The translations under genes were made by a program, and so were the position numbers. This document shows, piece after piece, positions 10,794 through 21,400 of a DNA stretch of 64,000 bases. The notes below the pieces were generated by a model, which was given only the letters and a program-made list of their open reading frames with translations, was not told the DNA's origin and did no database searches. Position 1 is the first letter of the stretch. Each line of letters starts with the position of its first letter. Source of the stretch: Oxytricha trifallax (Eukaryota; Ciliophora; Spirotrichea; Sporadotrichida; Oxytrichidae); contig ARYC01017831.1 in the NCBI GenBank assembly GCA_000711775.1, positions 1 to 64,000 on the forward strand, written 5' to 3'.

Positions 10794-12000
10794 CAAAACC
10801 CCTTAATGAGTTTTTATATGTGTATTGATTGATGAGGGTCATGTTGGGGATTAGGGTTTCTTTTTGATTAATTTCATTTTTGTTTTTAGATTCAATGTAT
10901 TTTTTTATTTTAATGGTTGAAATCTTTAATTTTTTATTTTATATCATCACTACATCTGTATTAGTGTTATGCTGAAATTATTTCTCTATAAAAATTTAAA
11001 TGAAAGTAAATTAAATGTTTGCTTTACATTGTTGATTTAAAAGATAAATTTTATGAAAACATCTTTTTATAATTCTTAGGGACTCCAATTTTTAAATTGT
11101 TTTGTTACCAATATAATTTTAATAAATAAGTGCACACGGTATCAATTAGGTTTTGAACCATTTTGGAACTTTTCCATTAAAACTTCATTAGTTTAAAACT
11201 AGGTACTAATTAAGTTTTGGTACTATAAAATTGGTACCAATTAAAACTAAACGGATTTAGTACCAATACTAATTGAATTTAACAAATTTAGTACCAATTT
11301 AATGGAATTTAATTGGTCAAAATGGAAATCTATCTCTGAATTTTGTTATAGTTTTTGCAAACTTTCTCCATTTATCTATTTTAAATTGACTTCCTATAAA
11401 ATGCCCATATTTAATAGGCGTCGAAAATTTTAGTGAAATCTTTAATTCAAAATTTTAAGATTGATCTCCGTTTATAATACTTTTAGAACTAAAACATTAC
11501 ATGATTGGTGCAATCAAATACCTTAAAATCACTAATTTTTTACATATTTTTATTTTTTTTACGTTTCTTACCAAACCTTTTTGCATTGGATGAAAATATG
11601 CTTATAAAAACGCAAACTAAATGAAATGAAATTATTGAATTGAATATAAAAATTCTTTATAATTAAAATTTCAAAAATATTTGTTTATAAATGCCAAATT
11701 TTTAAATGATGCAATCATCAATTTTCATAATTATGATCAGTAAAAATGATAACTTATGAAAAGACTGTATGACATAAGAAAATTTCATTGAAACATATCT
11801 TTTTTAATATAAATACTATTATAAGTTTATAAAGATGAGAAAACATATAAGTTGGGTATAAAACTATAGATCATAAAAACTTTGATATTTTCATAACTAG
11901 AGTAAAAGTAATGTTTCCTTACTCAAATAAATCCTAAACCACAACATTACCCTCATCAATAAAAAAACATATAAAACTCATTAAGGGGTTTGGGGTTTTG
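10794..12000. mobile_element. TBE-like non-autonomous element with telomeric C4A4 ends
   Basis: The element is 1207 bp with inverted ends. The left end reads CAAAACCCCTTAATGAG and the right end, read inward, CAAAACCCCAAACCCC followed by TTAATGAG. Similarity continues for about 75 bp (TTTATATG, then ATTGATGAGGGT and ATGTTG). It is flanked by the 3-bp direct repeat ACT at 10791-10793 and 12001-12003, matching the ANT target of Oxytricha TBE transposons, whose ends carry C4A4 telomere repeats. The interior is AT-rich with degenerate GGTACCAATT repeats and shows no transposase-like frame, so this is an internally deleted, non-autonomous copy. It lies between genes. Confidence 0.8.
11128..11330. 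repeat. Degenerate GGTACCAATT/AATTGGTACC cluster
   Basis: Within the TBE-like element, variants of ggtatcaatt, ggtactaatt, ggtaccaatt and agtaccaatt recur in both orientations about every 25-30 bp, making the stretch partly self-complementary. It could fold or be a decayed minisatellite. Confidence 0.6.
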
Positions 12001-12189
12001 ACTCTGTTATGCAGAATGTTTCCCATATTGTATGATTTTCCCCCTATTATTGTTGGTTAGCGTTATTGACTTTAAATTCCTGTTGCTAATTTATTATAAG
12101 TCTTAAATAATAAATGAATAAGTTTGCAATTTTTTTATAAATAAGCTACTTTATCCATCTAGAATTATTATATCTATCGATATGGATTT

Positions 12190-12978
12190 ATGGTTTGCTG
12201 CTAGTTAACAGTTTATTTAGGGGTATTTTCATTTTTTAAATTAAAAAGGCTTTCTTGGGGTCTTGTATGCTATTTTTTTATTTCTTTTAACTTCTGGGAT
12301 CTTTGCAGTATTGGAGTCCTGGAAGCAATTATCTTATTTTTCAAATGCTAAGGTTAGACTTCTTTAGCTTAAATGCGGCTACTATCATTTAAAGTAATTA
12401 TGAATTGTCAAATGTAAATCAATAGAGCTAAGAAAATGAATAATGAGTTAAAAAATTTTATTGATTCTCTTGTTAGACATGAATCTAAAATTACAAAAAT
12501 ATCTCAAAAGGGTTAATAGATATAGCATGTCATGACGCTTTAACAGCCTATGATTATTAAGTTCTCATGCTATGATTTGTAGGTTATCTGCTTTGATAAC
12601 CATTATTGCTTCTCTAATCAGTCAATTTGTAATCCTTCCACTATTGGTATTTATGTTGGAATTACATTTAGTTTGAGCTCATTTAACTTTGTTGGATCTG
12701 CGCTTGTGTATACTACTATACTGTCATAGTTCACAAAACAGAGTTGCCCAGCTAGTTTATTTACTAAATTAAGTAACCTCCCCCATTTCTATATGATCTA
12801 AGGGAAGAATCTCGTTTTTTAGGACCATTAATAACAATTTACCATTCTTCTGAAGGAGCTACTCTTCGATTCGTTGATTGGTGATTAAGTGAGTCCACTT
12901 AAGGGAGTGAAAACTAGTTTGCTGAAGGTTTTTTCTACAATATGTCATACTTAAAAGTAGTGGTCCCAGATTTATTGA
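12190..12978 (+). CDS. Doubtful hypothetical membrane-like protein
   Basis: An open frame in ciliate code: MVCCQLTVYLGVFSFFKLKR, then a probable GTATGC...TTGCAG intron (about 12265-12308), then YWSPGSNYLIFQML. After a TGA near 12440, a further frame of about 175 residues runs without TGA (ELKNFIDSLVRHESKI through FDNHYCFSNQSICNPST and GIYVGITFSLSSFNFVGSAL). Hydrophobic stretches suggest a membrane protein. Codon use is AT-driven, no family is recognised, and another frame here is also partly open, so this may not be a real gene. Confidence 0.3.
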
Positions 12979-13239
12979 AGAAACTGCTTCCATCAATTTA
13001 AGTGCTATCAATCATATCAGAGAAAGATAGATTTTAATTTTGTACTTAATTAATCGTATTCTAGTCTTAATATATTTAGTTTGTTAGTTAGTGGTTTATC
13101 CCTATAATTGAATTCAATTTTAACTTTATAAAAAACAACTTAAAAAACTATTAAATCTTCTTAATAAAATGTTAAAAAAAAGAATATGTACTTTTTACCA
13201 ATAAAATCTAATTATTTTTTGGCAAAATGTATGACAATC

Positions 13240-15685
13240 ATTACCTTGGCATTTAAAATTAATAAATAATTGTTTTACCTAGTCTTCAATTAATTATTTA
13301 AAAGATTATTGATTTCGTACTTTCATATGCTTATTTGACTAATCTGCTTTTCCTACTTAATCAACAAATGATTTTGAATGGGCTCTCTAAACCTCTCTAT
13401 CCTCGTCAATAGAAGAATCTCCTAATAGCTTTAAATTGAACTGAGATTTATCATAAATAATTGGTTTAGTTTTCCTTCTCTAATTTTAAGATGCAATGAT
13501 TGTTTGACTGTTTTCATTTTTAACAGGTGATGCTCCATTAGGATCCTATGAAGTTTATCTCGTTCTTAGTTATGGAGATATATCTAAAAATCCACTAATT
13601 CCGCCTCTGCTGCTCAGATTTATCGATTGATCATTTCTTGAGTTCAATCTTTCTCCGCCCTTCTTTATATCAATCAAATATCCACTACGCTTTCTCTAGT
13701 GTACGATATTTTGCTTCATTTATGTTAAGTGATCTTAAGTTATAGATCGATTAGGAACTCCTCTGTTCTTTTTATAGGGACTTTAAGACTTATTTTGATA
13801 TTATACTAGCATACTCATTTTTTAATCTGGCATATATTTTAACAAATCGGCCTGTTTTATTTCAAAGCTATATCTCTTTTGAGATTCTTAATTTTCATCA
13901 TTATCATTTTATGGCAAATCAATTTTGCTAGGATTTGTTTCTTTAGAAGCCAGAGATTCATTGTCTCTAATTACTTATTTACATTTTTCTTTATACTTTA
14001 GAATTTCAAGATTTCCATACAATGAACATTGAGCACTTTTGATGTTTCTAAGTTATGAGACTGACATAAAAAAAAACCGTATTAACTGCTCTTCTCAAAC
14101 TAGTTTCGGATTAAAATTCTCTTATTTATTCAGATTAAGTCAAAGGAATCTTAGAATTGTAGTCTCTTATGATCCAAGAGTGTTTCAATGCTTTGTCAGA
14201 GGTATATCTTTCAATAGGCGTTGAATTGCAAAATTTTAAGAAAAAATCTTTAGCCAACACAGAAAACTGCTCACCAATTGTCCATTGAGGATTCTTTAGT
14301 TTTTCGTTTTTTCGTTATCATAGTTTGGTTTATAGAGAAGATGTTGACCTGTCATTTATATGTACATTAAAATTCCGCAAGCCCACATGTCGATTCTCTA
14401 TAAAATTGATAAATTAAGCACTTTCTTACTTTTCCATATGTGTGATTATTAGTTTACTCTGGAGCCATAAATAATAATGTGCCCATTTTTTCGGTCAAAG
14501 AGTAGGCCACATTTAATCTAAATGATGCACTGAGGCCAAAGTCAGCAAGCTTCATGGTAGTTAAATCATTTTCATCATCAATTAAGATATTTTCTGGCTT
14601 CAAATCCCTGTGGACATAATTCTTTTGATGAACATGCTCCACAGCTGATAAACCTCTCTCGATTTATGTAATGAATTAATTTGAGAACGATTAAAGAAAA
14701 AATAAAGATGATTAGATTGATAGCTTGATTAAAATTAAATTTATTTTGCATGAGAAGTTGATTTAAGTATTTTTTTTATTCTAAAAGAATAAATAATTAA
14801 GTTCAAAAATTTTCCTGTTGATAGAATGAATATCAAAATAACTTTTTTTCATTAATTTCATAAAATATCTAAAATTACAAATCTTATTTTTGTAGTTTAC
14901 CAGACACTTAATAATTATGCTTGCCTCTTCATCTGATATAGATTTGCGTTTTTGTAACAATAATTTGAGACTTTCACCTTTTATGATTTCCATTTCGATA
15001 AAAATAAACTCAAATGTTTCAAAAATCTAAAAAATAACACTTAAACAATTATAATAATGCTTACATCATAGAATTTCACAATATTGGGATGATTCATTTC
15101 CCTCAATATTAACGCCTCATTTTTCAATACTTAATACCCTTCTTCCCCAAGTTCTTTTTTATTAATTATCTACAATATTAATATAAATCCTTATGACAAT
15201 TAAATTCGTTTTTATAGTAAAAATATAGCTTGCGAACTTACCTTTATCGCAGCGAATCTCTCTTTATGTTCTAAACTTTATTAAGAATTTGGTTAAAGTT
15301 ATGCCTCCTGCCCATTAATGATAAGCGTGTCTGACGTATGAGTTTATTAATTATTATATATTCCTTCGACTTTTACTACAACTCCAAATGCTCCCTCGCC
15401 AATAACTTTTTAATACTTAAATCGATCTCTAAATTTAATTGGTTGTAGATTTGGCGTAGGGTTTTGTATGAGCATATCACTTATATTTTACAAGCCCAAT
15501 CTTTCTCACAGGATTTCTCTGTTAGATCTTCTTAAAGGTTTTGAGGGAGATTATTGGCCCTCGTCCATATCTGAGTCTTGTTAGATAGGTATTTCGTTTA
15601 TCAAACGATTTTAATCATGCTAAAAATTTGAATTTAGTAAGTGGTCTCCTAATTTTTAAAGCTGAATATTATCATTTTTATCCAT
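13240..15685 (-). CDS. Serine/threonine protein kinase (CAMK-like)
   Basis: Canonical kinase landmarks run in order: glycine loop [15 protein letters not shown], catalytic lysine FAAIK, helix-C region [20 protein letters not shown], catalytic loop [21 protein letters not shown], and [12 protein letters not shown]. The architecture (IINKKEL, a hydrophobic gatekeeper region [10 protein letters not shown]) resembles the CDPK/CAMK group. No EF-hands are seen; the roughly 300-residue tail is Asn/Lys/Ser-rich (SIPLTQ-, [14 protein letters not shown]-like stretches). GT-AG introns: 72 bp near 15175-15245, 39 bp near 15030-15068, 33 bp near 14410-14445. A roughly 245-bp intron or intron-plus-IES separates IIIKCL from [13 protein letters not shown]. 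An in-frame TGA at 15506-15508 lies between an N-terminal extension ([20 protein letters not shown]) and the kinase domain; a later Met ([13 protein letters not shown]) is an alternative start. The C-terminus is uncertain. Confidence 0.85.
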
Positions 15686-15710
15686 TCTGGATTAGTGCAA
15701 AATTATTATA

Positions 15711-15972
15711 AAACCCCATAGATCAATTAAGAAGCGAGGATAGGAGTTAAGAACAATTAGATTAAAAATTAATTATAATTGGCTAATAATATAAATAATT
15801 AGGCTAAAATCAAATATACACACTCTGATTGGATTACTTTATAAGGACAATTAATCGAACCAATAGTTTTAATAATTAGCCCAAACATTATAATTATTCA
15901 CCAATAATAATTAATTCTTAATTTAATTGTTCTTAACCTCAATTCTCATGTCTTAATTGATCTATGGGGTTT
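15711..15972. mobile_element. 262-bp MITE, copy A (TA-flanked, AAACCCC ends)
   Basis: The terminal inverted repeats begin AAACCCCATAGATCAATTAAG and pair over roughly 75 bp at each end. TA dinucleotides flank the element (15709-15710 and 15973-15974), as for Tc1/mariner-type insertion. It starts 26 bp upstream of the kinase ATG. It has the same length as copy B at 17690 and shares interior sequence with it in inverse orientation (ATATACACAC...GATTG, then a stretch before CCAAT). No ORF of its own. Confidence 0.85.
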
Positions 15973-15974
15973 TA

Positions 15975-16581
15975 TCTCTTTTTTAAATAATTTAAAATTT
16001 ATTAAAATGTTCAATATTATCCATAAACAAGTGTTGCAACTCAATTATATAACATATAAATATGTTTGAAAATATAAATATTAGAAATTAAAAATTATTG
16101 AAACATTCAGAATATATGAAGTATGTAATTTTAATAATTTTTTGCACCTTAACTATACATTATTATTCATTGATTAATTGATTATTTTTTTAATCATCCA
16201 TTGCTTTGTTTATAGAATTATGAAAGTAAAAAAAATAATGATGCATAATAAATTTCAATAGTAAGTTTACAATTTCCTTTTTAATTTGTTTGTATTAAGT
16301 AGTAGATGCTGTCCTTTATTATTAGATTCAGCATTCGTTAATTCACATTTTATTTTAGATTTTAAAAAAAAATTAATACTGTTTGACTAAATTACAAATA
16401 CTTTCATGCCCAATTGAGAAAAGAGCAAATTTTAAGGTATCAAGTTAAAATTTGAAATTAATTAATAAAAAATTTAGTTTGGCTTTAATTGATCAATATG
16501 AAAGGCCTAATTATAAACTGAGTTTCATTTATATTTAGATTCACTAATTAAATTCATAATTTAAAAAGAAATAAATCATTA
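15975..16581. other. AT-rich intergenic region between divergent kinase and TauE genes
   Basis: About 600 bp between MITE copy A and the start of the plus-strand TauE-like gene. All frames are broken by TGA or are pure homopolymer. No conserved motif is recognised; it presumably holds promoters of both divergent genes. Confidence 0.5.
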
Positions 16582-18248
16582 ATGGACTTTATATCAGATT
16601 CTTTGATAAATTTAGCGAGAAATGTGACCGAAGGTTTGTCCATTGATGATTAAGATTAACAATACAAGTACTTTGTATCTAAAACACCTTTAGAAATAGG
16701 AATACTCTAAACATGTGGTTTATTTGTATTGGATTTATGAATATGTTCGCAGTTGCTGGAGGACTGGGTGGAGGGGGCATTGTGATTCCATTCTTAATGA
16801 TTTTCATGAAAATGCCTATTTAAGAGTGTATTCCTCTGGCTAACATTTTCGCAATGATCTCCTCAGTTACCAGATTCGTTTATAACTTCAACCAAAAGCA
16901 TCCTTATAGACCATTTAGGATGATTATCGATTATGAAATTGTAACTCTAACAATGCCTATGGTTAACTTTGGTTATTTAATTGGAGTTTACGCTGGATCA
17001 TTAATGAACTAACTCACTCTTGTTATACTTTTATAGATTGTTCTCGCTTTTACTCTCTATAAAACATTCTAAAAAGCACTATAAACTTATATCAAGGAAA
17101 CAAATAGACGAAGACAAGGCCTATCAGATCCTTTGATCTTTTAAAGAAAACAAAGTAGGAAGTCATTTAGAACTACTCTCTCAATTTCAAGGCTAATCGA
17201 TGGACCTACAGATGCCCTTTTGAAAATAGTTAAAGAGGAAGGGGAGCATATATTTTACCCCAAAACGAATGAAGTAAATTTGTGTAACTTTTGTATTGCT
17301 GATTTAAACACTACTGATAATTGACATTAATTTTGGTGTTGAAAAAGTTTATCGAATTCTTATAAGAATGACAGCATTTCTTGCTTTTGGAATATATTTC
17401 ATCTTAGCAACTTACTTCAATGCAAAAGAATTAAAGCACATTCACTGTGTCATTTTTTAATATTTCAATTTACTAGATAAAGAGAAGAGATCATTATGAA
17501 TACGATGAGGGGGATTTGCATTTCGAAAGCAACAAAATAATTTATAAAGTAGTAATCTTTTACTTTGTAGCAAGCGTCTTAGCAGGAATTCTGGGAATAG
17601 CTGGAGGCATTATTTTAAGCCCAGTTTTTCAATCTTTAGGGTTGCTGCCTTCTGTAACCGCAGCCACGAACCATTATATAGGAATGATAAAACCCCGTGA
17701 ATTTTTTAAGAATTGAGATAAGGAGGTACAATTGATTAATTAAGAATTATTATTATATTGGCGTAAATTTAATCTATTTAAACTAATAATTAAAGCCATT
17801 GGCTCGAATTATTTTCCATATAAAATAAAACAATCTGGGTGTGTATATTATCTTCTACGATATTTTTAATTGATTTTAGCCAATATAATAATAATTCTTA
17901 ATTAATCAATTGTACCCCCTTATCTCAATTCTTAAAAAATTCATGGGGTTTTAAGTACTTTTAGTGTCAGCCTGTAATTCATTTATAAAGACTAGCTCAA
18001 CTATTCTTATGCTTATGTGATTAAATTAAGTTTCATTGATTTTAAAATTCATAAATTTAAATTTATGATTGGTGCAGTAGTGCTTTTTACGGCAATAATT
18101 GGGTTATCAGTAGTGTAAAGAGTAGTAAAGAAAAGTGGAAGACAATCAATTAAAGTTTTTATAATTAGCTTTGTGCTATTAATATCATTTCTTGTGTTTC
18201 CTTTAAAGTAAACCTTTTTTTAAAAATAAATTTCCTTTAAACTGCAAC
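16582..18248 (+). CDS. TauE/SafE (sulfite exporter-like) membrane protein interrupted by a MITE
   Basis: The multi-pass protein has two TauE/SafE half-repeats. The first is FAVAGGLGGGGIVIPFLMIF ... PLANIFAMISSVTRFVYNF. The second is ASVLAGILGIAGGIILSPVF ... SVTAATNHYIGMISTFSVS, followed by FMIGAVVLFTAIIGLSVVQR and a last helix. Glycine-rich GGLGGGGI and the repeated ATN/ANI motifs are typical. The family transports sulfite or organosulfonates, but the eukaryotic substrate is unknown. Introns: about 61 bp (GTAACT...AAAAAG) near 17284-17345, and a short one near 17440-17475. The 262-bp MITE at 17690-17951 sits between GMI and STFSV; joining its flanking TA dinucleotides continues the protein exactly. 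The frame shifts once near 16712. The C-terminal stop is uncertain. Confidence 0.8.
17690..17951. mobile_element. 262-bp MITE, copy B, inside the TauE coding sequence
   Basis: The TIR begins AAACCCC(G/A)TGAATTTTT and pairs through TTAAGAATTGAGATAAGG and beyond, roughly 75-80 bp per arm. TA lies on both sides (17688-17689 and 17952-17953). Removing the element plus one TA joins GGAATGATA to AGTACTTTT, giving IGMISTFSVSLQFIYKDQL, a normal TauE segment. It therefore behaves either as a recent precise insertion or as a DNA segment eliminated from the somatic genome. Confidence 0.9.
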
Positions 18249-18409
18249 TTGAAAAAGTTTTATGCTATAGAATGATTTATAAATAATTTATTACGATAAC
18301 ATCAAAATTCATCTAGAGATAAGTCTTATCGAATGTTTTTAATAAAAATTAGGTGAAATAAATAGTTTATTTTTTAATTAAGTTTCTTTCAAATATTTTC
18401 TGAGTTCCT

Positions 18410-21400
18410 TCATTTAGACTCCATAAGCTTAGTGATATTCTATGTAAATTTGACACTATCTACTTAGCTTGCTAGTCTCCTACCTTCATAGGTATCTACT
18501 GAATATTGGTAATCACTGTCCTCGTTTAATTAATCTATCTGAGAAAATTGTTCATCATTCGAATTATTTTATCTTCTGGGATCCTCTTAAATTTTCAAAA
18601 AACTCATTTAGGTTTACTTTTGTGCCATTTAAAGATGATTTTCCTTCTCTGGAGTTTACCTCTAAATTCTGGATTTTATGCAACTACGACAAGGTTTCTA
18701 TCTCTTCAAAATCTATGCTTTAAGTAGATAATTGCTGGTGTTTTATAAGTTTTCTTTATGGTTTGCCGTTCTTAGTTGTCCGAGTTTTGTCTTAGTTAAA
18801 ATTATTGAATGAACCTTTATGGGGAGAATTTCCAGGAAAAAAAAATGCTATTTGCACCCAAGAGGGATGTATCAAAGTAGTTTCCCGCTAAATACGGAAG
18901 TTTCATGCCCTATACATAAAAGTATATAATTAAAAATTTTTTTATCATCAATTATAATCCAATTATTTAAATTTGAATACATCCAATATTTTTTTACAAT
19001 TTGATTAAAATGTCCATTTTTAATATAAAATTATTTTAGTTGTCTATTAAAAATTGTTATTTTAACATAGTTTTTAATTTATAATGAGATAAGTGATAAA
19101 CACATTTCTTGAAAGTTATCTATTAAAATAAGTTGTTTAGTATATGGTCCTGGAATTAAAATTGTGATTTATATATTTCATTTATTTTTATTGCCAAATA
19201 ATATAAATTTGAATGTTAGGGGTAGGAAACTTCCATAGAGAGCAGGAGATTTCATCCCGTACCTACTCGCATGACCACTCTAGTAATCTAGTCTTGTCTT
19301 GTTATTTACTTTAAGTCTCAAACAATTTAGAAGCTTTCTCACATTCTGCAATGATGTTGAAATTGAAGGTTGTACCCTACCCCACAACTAACTTGACTTG
19401 AATCTTACCACCTAACTACTCTACAAGTTTTTTACTTATAGTCAAGCCCAGCCCTACTCCATTTTTGTTTATATTGTTGTGAGCTTTAAGTTTTCCGAAA
19501 AGCTTGAAAAGTTTGGTCTAATCTTCCTCCTTAATACCTATGCCTGCATCTTCTATGGTGAAATGCAGTATAATGTCCTCTTAAGTTTAATTGTTTATTG
19601 TTTAAACCAAGGCGCTAAATGATTCCCTTGTTACTCTTGTTTTTCTCTCAGATGTGAGAGATAGCTATAAATATAATTTATACCGAGATTATTCTATCTA
19701 TCATTTAAATTTAAAATTAGCTTGATAGAACCCTATTAAGTAAACTTGAGAGCGTTACCTACTAAATTGAACAAAACTTGCTTTATACGCTTTTCATCAC
19801 AGAATATTTTGAGGGCAGACCATCTGCAATATCGATTTTGTACTCTAGCTCTTTCATCTCCATCTATTATACCATAATCTCACTCACCTCATTAATTTAA
19901 AACATTTATAATTATCGTTATGATTTGTTAAATATTTATATCCCCATTCTTAAAATAAATTATTATTAAAGAATAAATTTACTACCAAAAATAATATACC
20001 ATGCAAAATAATTTATAAAATTATCAAAATATTAATATTTATAAATTTGATGATGATGATTTTTGGCTATTTAATAGACCTTACATTATGGCCGATATTC
20101 GCAACATTAATTCATTCTAGAAGGTACATTACCACATGCTTACATAGTAGTAGATTCCTGATTCCATCCTAGTCTTTAGGTCTACGACACAATGACACTG
20201 CCTGATTTATAGTTTTATACATCAACTGGACTTTTTGATGATGTATTTAATCCAGTCTCCTTCTCCATAAACTCCTAATCTGTAAAAGGAAGGGGCATCC
20301 ACCATCACATTGACGTTGTGTATAAAATAAGATTTGCCAACTACTTCGTTACCACCCTCTCCTGTTTTTCTAACCTAATGGGAGACAGTCGTCTCAAGCA
20401 CGCATGAACGCCTACGTTTCAAGGTGTGACTGAAGGCATTCTTCGAGCTGTGCGACTCAATGCCGAAGCTATGTGCTGACTCAGTGAGCATAAGAGGTAG
20501 TAGAAAGGTATCCAGGTTCACCACGAGGAGGTGGTTTGGTTGATCTCTCTTTTTTAATTTAATTTCCTATATGTTTTATTTTTATTTGTACTAAAAATAA
20601 TGCTTGTTACAATTACTATACTATATAATTAAGGGTTTAATACTTTATCTTATAATATAAAATTAATAAGAGTATTGAGATCAAACCATGTATTGTAAAG
20701 AGCAAACTATTAAAGTTCTATTCTAGTAAGATCTAAAATATCGTCAATCATATTTAATAGGAATTTGCATGAGTTTTTTGAGATATTTAATTTGTATATT
20801 AATAATTATTAATTCTATTAAAAGAATTGGAAAACCATATTAATCAAAATATAAACATTTGAGATTTAATAGAAGTTCTGAATGTCTTTATGTTCCGGCT
20901 TCTACATAAGCAGTTAGTTAATACACATAACTGAATTGATGGGCGTCCTCAAATCATGAGCAACTGATGCAAAATAAATAGTCTTAAATTTGTTCAGCTG
21001 CTTAGATTTCTCATACTTCTTCACATTTAATAAATAATATTATACGATCAGAGTTGATTATGATATATAAATCTTACATTTCACATTGGTAATATTAGTG
21101 ATGAGAATGAGGGAAGTTTCAGGTTGATCTTTATATTTTATTAATTTAATCTCTAATTCTATTAACTTTCCATTACTTAATACTTTGTATCTCGGTACAA
21201 AGTGATGTTTTTGCTCTACTCCACTATCCTTCTATTAACCCTCATTGTTTTGATTAATTAAATTAAAAATGTAAAAATTAATAGAGTTCCATCAATTAAA
21301 TTCTATAAAAGATTTTTTAAAGAAAATTAACAAATGCGGAGGTTCCACTACCTTGAGTGTCGATATTTCTGAGTTAATGTTAGAAGAAAGCTTTTTTTGG

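Noticed and set aside
18872-19260. Possible inverted repeat around GGAAGTTTC on both sides of an AT-rich stretch in the histidine kinase.
   Set aside because: Only about 20 bp match convincingly; no target duplication, and the flanks read as kinase-tail coding sequence.
20386-20540. GC-rich stretch considered as a structural RNA (SRP, RNase P or tRNA-like).
   Set aside because: No tRNA arms, SRP or RNase P signature motifs could be placed, and a long frame without stops fits the minus strand, so it is treated as coding-like.
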